Source of the DNA: Alphaproteobacteria bacterium
GTDB taxonomy: Bacteria > Pseudomonadota > Alphaproteobacteria > Rhizobiales > Rhizobiaceae
Assembly (NCBI GenBank): GCA_017308345.1
Contig: JAFKFE010000245.1
Location: forward strand, 1 to 7,198
Direction of reading: 5' to 3'
DNA length: 7,198 bases
The translations under genes were made by a program, and so were the position numbers. Of this stretch, positions 5,712 to 7,198 are shown piece by piece (within the stretch, counting starts at the first letter, position 1; every line of letters begins with the position of its first letter). The notes under the pieces are model-generated. The model saw only the letters and a program-made list of their open reading frames with translations. It made no database searches and was not told the origin of the DNA.

Positions 5712-7076
5712 TCAAAGCAGAGTGCCGCGCAGGATTACGAGCGCCACCGAGAAGTAGATCACCAGCCCGGTGACATCGACCAGCGTGGCGACGAAGGGCG
5801 CCGAGGCGCTGGCCGGGTCGAAGCCGATGCGTTTCAGCGCGAAGGGCAGCATCGATCCCGACAGCGAGCCGAAGGTGACGATGCCAACCAGCGCCGTGCC
5901 CACCGTCGCCGCGATCAGCATCCAGTGCGGGCCATAGTCGTAGAAGCCGAAATACTGCCACAGCGTGACGCGGCAGATGCCGACGACGCCGAGGATCGAC
6001 CCGAGCACCAGCCCGGTCGGCAGTTCGCGCAGCGCCACCCGCCACCAGTCGCGCAGGCCGATCTCGCGCAGCGCCAGCGCGCGGATGACCAGCGAGGTCG
6101 CCTGCGAGCCGGAATTGCCGCCGGAACTCATGATCAGCGGAATGAACAGCGTCAGCACGATCGCCTTCTCAAGTTCGCTCTCGTAGCTCTGCATGGCGTT
6201 GGCCGTCAGCATCTCGCTGAGAAACAGCGCGCAGAGCCAGCCGGCCCGCTTCTGGATCATGGCGAGGAAGCCCATCTTCATGTAGGGCTCGTCGAGCGCC
6301 TCCATGCCGCCGAAGCGGTGCACGTCCTCGGTCGTTTCCTCGATCATCGTGTCGATGATGTCGTCGATGGTGACGATGCCGAGGATTTTGCCATGGTCGA
6401 CCACCGGCAGGGCGAGCAGGTCGTATTTGGAGATGGTCTGCGCCAGGTTCTCGCGGTCGGTGAGCGGCGTCACCGTCACCGGCATGCGATCGGGCGCCAC
6501 CGACAGGATCGAATCCTCGGGGTTGCCCGTGATCAGCCGGCGCAATCCGGTCGAACGCAGCAGAAGTTGGGTCTCCGGATCGACGATGTAGATGGCGTAG
6601 ATGGTTTCGCGCGTGCGCTCGACCTTGCGGATGTAGTCGAGCGTGCGGCCGACGGTCCAGTCCGAAGGCACGCTGACGAATTCCGTCGTCATGATCGAGG
6701 CGGCGCTGCCTTCCGGATATCCCAGGATGGAAAGCAGCGTGGCGCGCAGCGGCGGGGCAAGCGCGCCGAGCAGCTCCGAGCGGGCCGGTTCATCCAGCTC
6801 GCGCAGAATGTCGGCGGCGCGGTCGACCGACATAGCGGTCAAAAGCTTGCTCGCCTTCGGGCGCGGCAGGGCTTCCGCGAGTTCGGGTGCTGCTTCGAGC
6901 TCCGGCTGGTCGAAAATCTCGACCAGCCGCTCGAACGGCACGGCGCAAAGCAGCTCGATGGCCATCTCGCGGGGTTCGCGATTGAGGGCTTCGACGACGT
7001 CGGCGACGTGATCGTTGGCAAGAACACGGGCGACGGCGACGGCTTCGTCGTCCGATACGGGTGCGAATTCGTTCAT
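5712..7076 (-). CDS. mgtE: Magnesium transporter MgtE
   Basis: A 454-residue inner-membrane Mg2+ channel/transporter. The cytosolic N domain (about 10-125) is the helical MgtE_N superhelix; two CBS domains follow (about 126-190 and 195-250, the second with LPVVDHGKILGIVTIDDI), which in the family sense intracellular Mg2+ and gate the pore; a connecting helix leads into five membrane segments (about 280-450). The signature GGNSGSQATSLVIRALA (319-335) and the pore Asp434 in TLVDVTG are present. The first CBS domain has an unusual DPETQLLLRSTGLRRLI in place of the common GVVSLRDL-type strand. Length is normal for the family (about 450). The ATG at 7076 has AAGGAG 6 bases ahead (complement at 7083-7088). 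The next upstream gene is beyond the window. Some MgtE proteins also carry Co2+ in vitro, but Mg2+ is the expected substrate. Confidence 0.95.
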   Translation of the reverse strand: MNEFAPVSDDEAVAVARVLANDHVADVVEALNREPREMAIELLCAVPFERLVEIFDQPELEAAPELAEALPRPKASKLLTAMSVDRAADILRELDEPARSELLGALAPPLRATLLSILGYPEGSAASIMTTEFVSVPSDWTVGRTLDYIRKVERTRETIYAIYIVDPETQLLLRSTGLRRLITGNPEDSILSVAPDRMPVTVTPLTDRENLAQTISKYDLLALPVVDHGKILGIVTIDDIIDTMIEETTEDVHRFGGMEALDEPYMKMGFLAMIQKRAGWLCALFLSEMLTANAMQSYESELEKAIVLTLFIPLIMSSGGNSGSQATSLVIRALALREIGLRDWWRVALRELPTGLVLGSILGVVGICRVTLWQYFGFYDYGPHWMLIAATVGTALVGIVTFGSLSGSMLPFALKRIGFDPASASAPFVATLVDVTGLVIYFSVALVILRGTLL

Positions 7077-7112
7077 GGCTCACTCCTTGCCGTCCGGCAG
7101 GACGCGAGCCAT
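7075..7112 (-). promoter_or_regulatory. Nested stem structure in the mgtE leader covering the start codon
   Basis: Read in the mRNA direction (- strand), ATGGCTC (7112-7106) can pair perfectly with GAGCCAT (7081-7075), whose last two bases are the AU of the mgtE AUG. Inside is a second stem CGTCC/GGACG (7104-7100 with 7095-7091) with a 4-base loop. The Shine-Dalgarno lies in the bulge between them. It may tune mgtE translation, possibly in response to Mg2+; it does not match an M-box riboswitch as I know it. Confidence 0.4.
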
Positions 7113-7198
7113 CAGGTCACGTCAGGGCGGACGGCGGTTGCGTTCGACTTTGACTGTCGCCAGGCATGGCGGGTTGACCTTTCTGCTCGCCAGGTAGC

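Noticed and set aside
7077..7198. M-box or other known riboswitch ahead of mgtE
   Set aside because: The visible leader is short and I could not match the conserved M-box core or any other riboswitch consensus that I know; only local stems are supported.
1..7198. CRISPR array, insertion sequence, toxin-antitoxin pair or defence cassette
   Set aside because: No regularly spaced repeats, transposase or typical toxin-antitoxin pair was seen. The small helix-turn-helix gene fits an excisionase next to an integrase better than an antitoxin.

Overview
The window looks like a piece of an alphaproteobacterial chromosome, most likely from the Rhizobiales (Mesorhizobium or a relative). I infer this from the high GC content, strong G/C preference at third codon positions, and the conserved block gph / rpiA / DUF2059 protein / glutathione reductase / mgtE. 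The genus is not proven by the sequence alone.

Left part (about 1-1835) is the end of an integrated mobile element. Three genes on the + strand are packed almost without gaps: a 103-residue membrane protein that I do not recognise, an 84-residue helix-turn-helix protein that looks like an excisionase, and a 402-residue tyrosine integrase. The integrase ends 27 bases before the 3' end of a complete tRNA-Val(CAC) gene on the - strand. This is the classic arrangement for an element integrated at a tRNA 3' end. The element extends leftwards out of the window, so its far attachment site and cargo are not visible and its type (ICE, prophage or other island) cannot be named.

Right part (about 1836-7198) is ordinary core chromosome. 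The tRNA-Val has a good sigma70-type promoter. gph (phosphoglycolate phosphatase, - strand) and rpiA (ribose-5-phosphate isomerase, + strand) are divergent, sharing a 160-bp intergenic region that holds a hairpin against the gph ribosome binding site, a 15-bp tandem repeat and a candidate rpiA promoter. rpiA is followed after 21 bp by a secreted DUF2059 protein, then a strong intrinsic terminator, then glutathione reductase (gor). gor converges on mgtE (Mg2+ channel/transporter, - strand), with a perfect 15-bp hairpin between the two stop codons. The short mgtE leader can fold so that the start codon is paired.

I do not see a new multi-gene system in this window. The best candidates for follow-up are the integrase/excisionase/membrane-protein operon at the tRNA junction and the two 5' leader structures (gph and mgtE).
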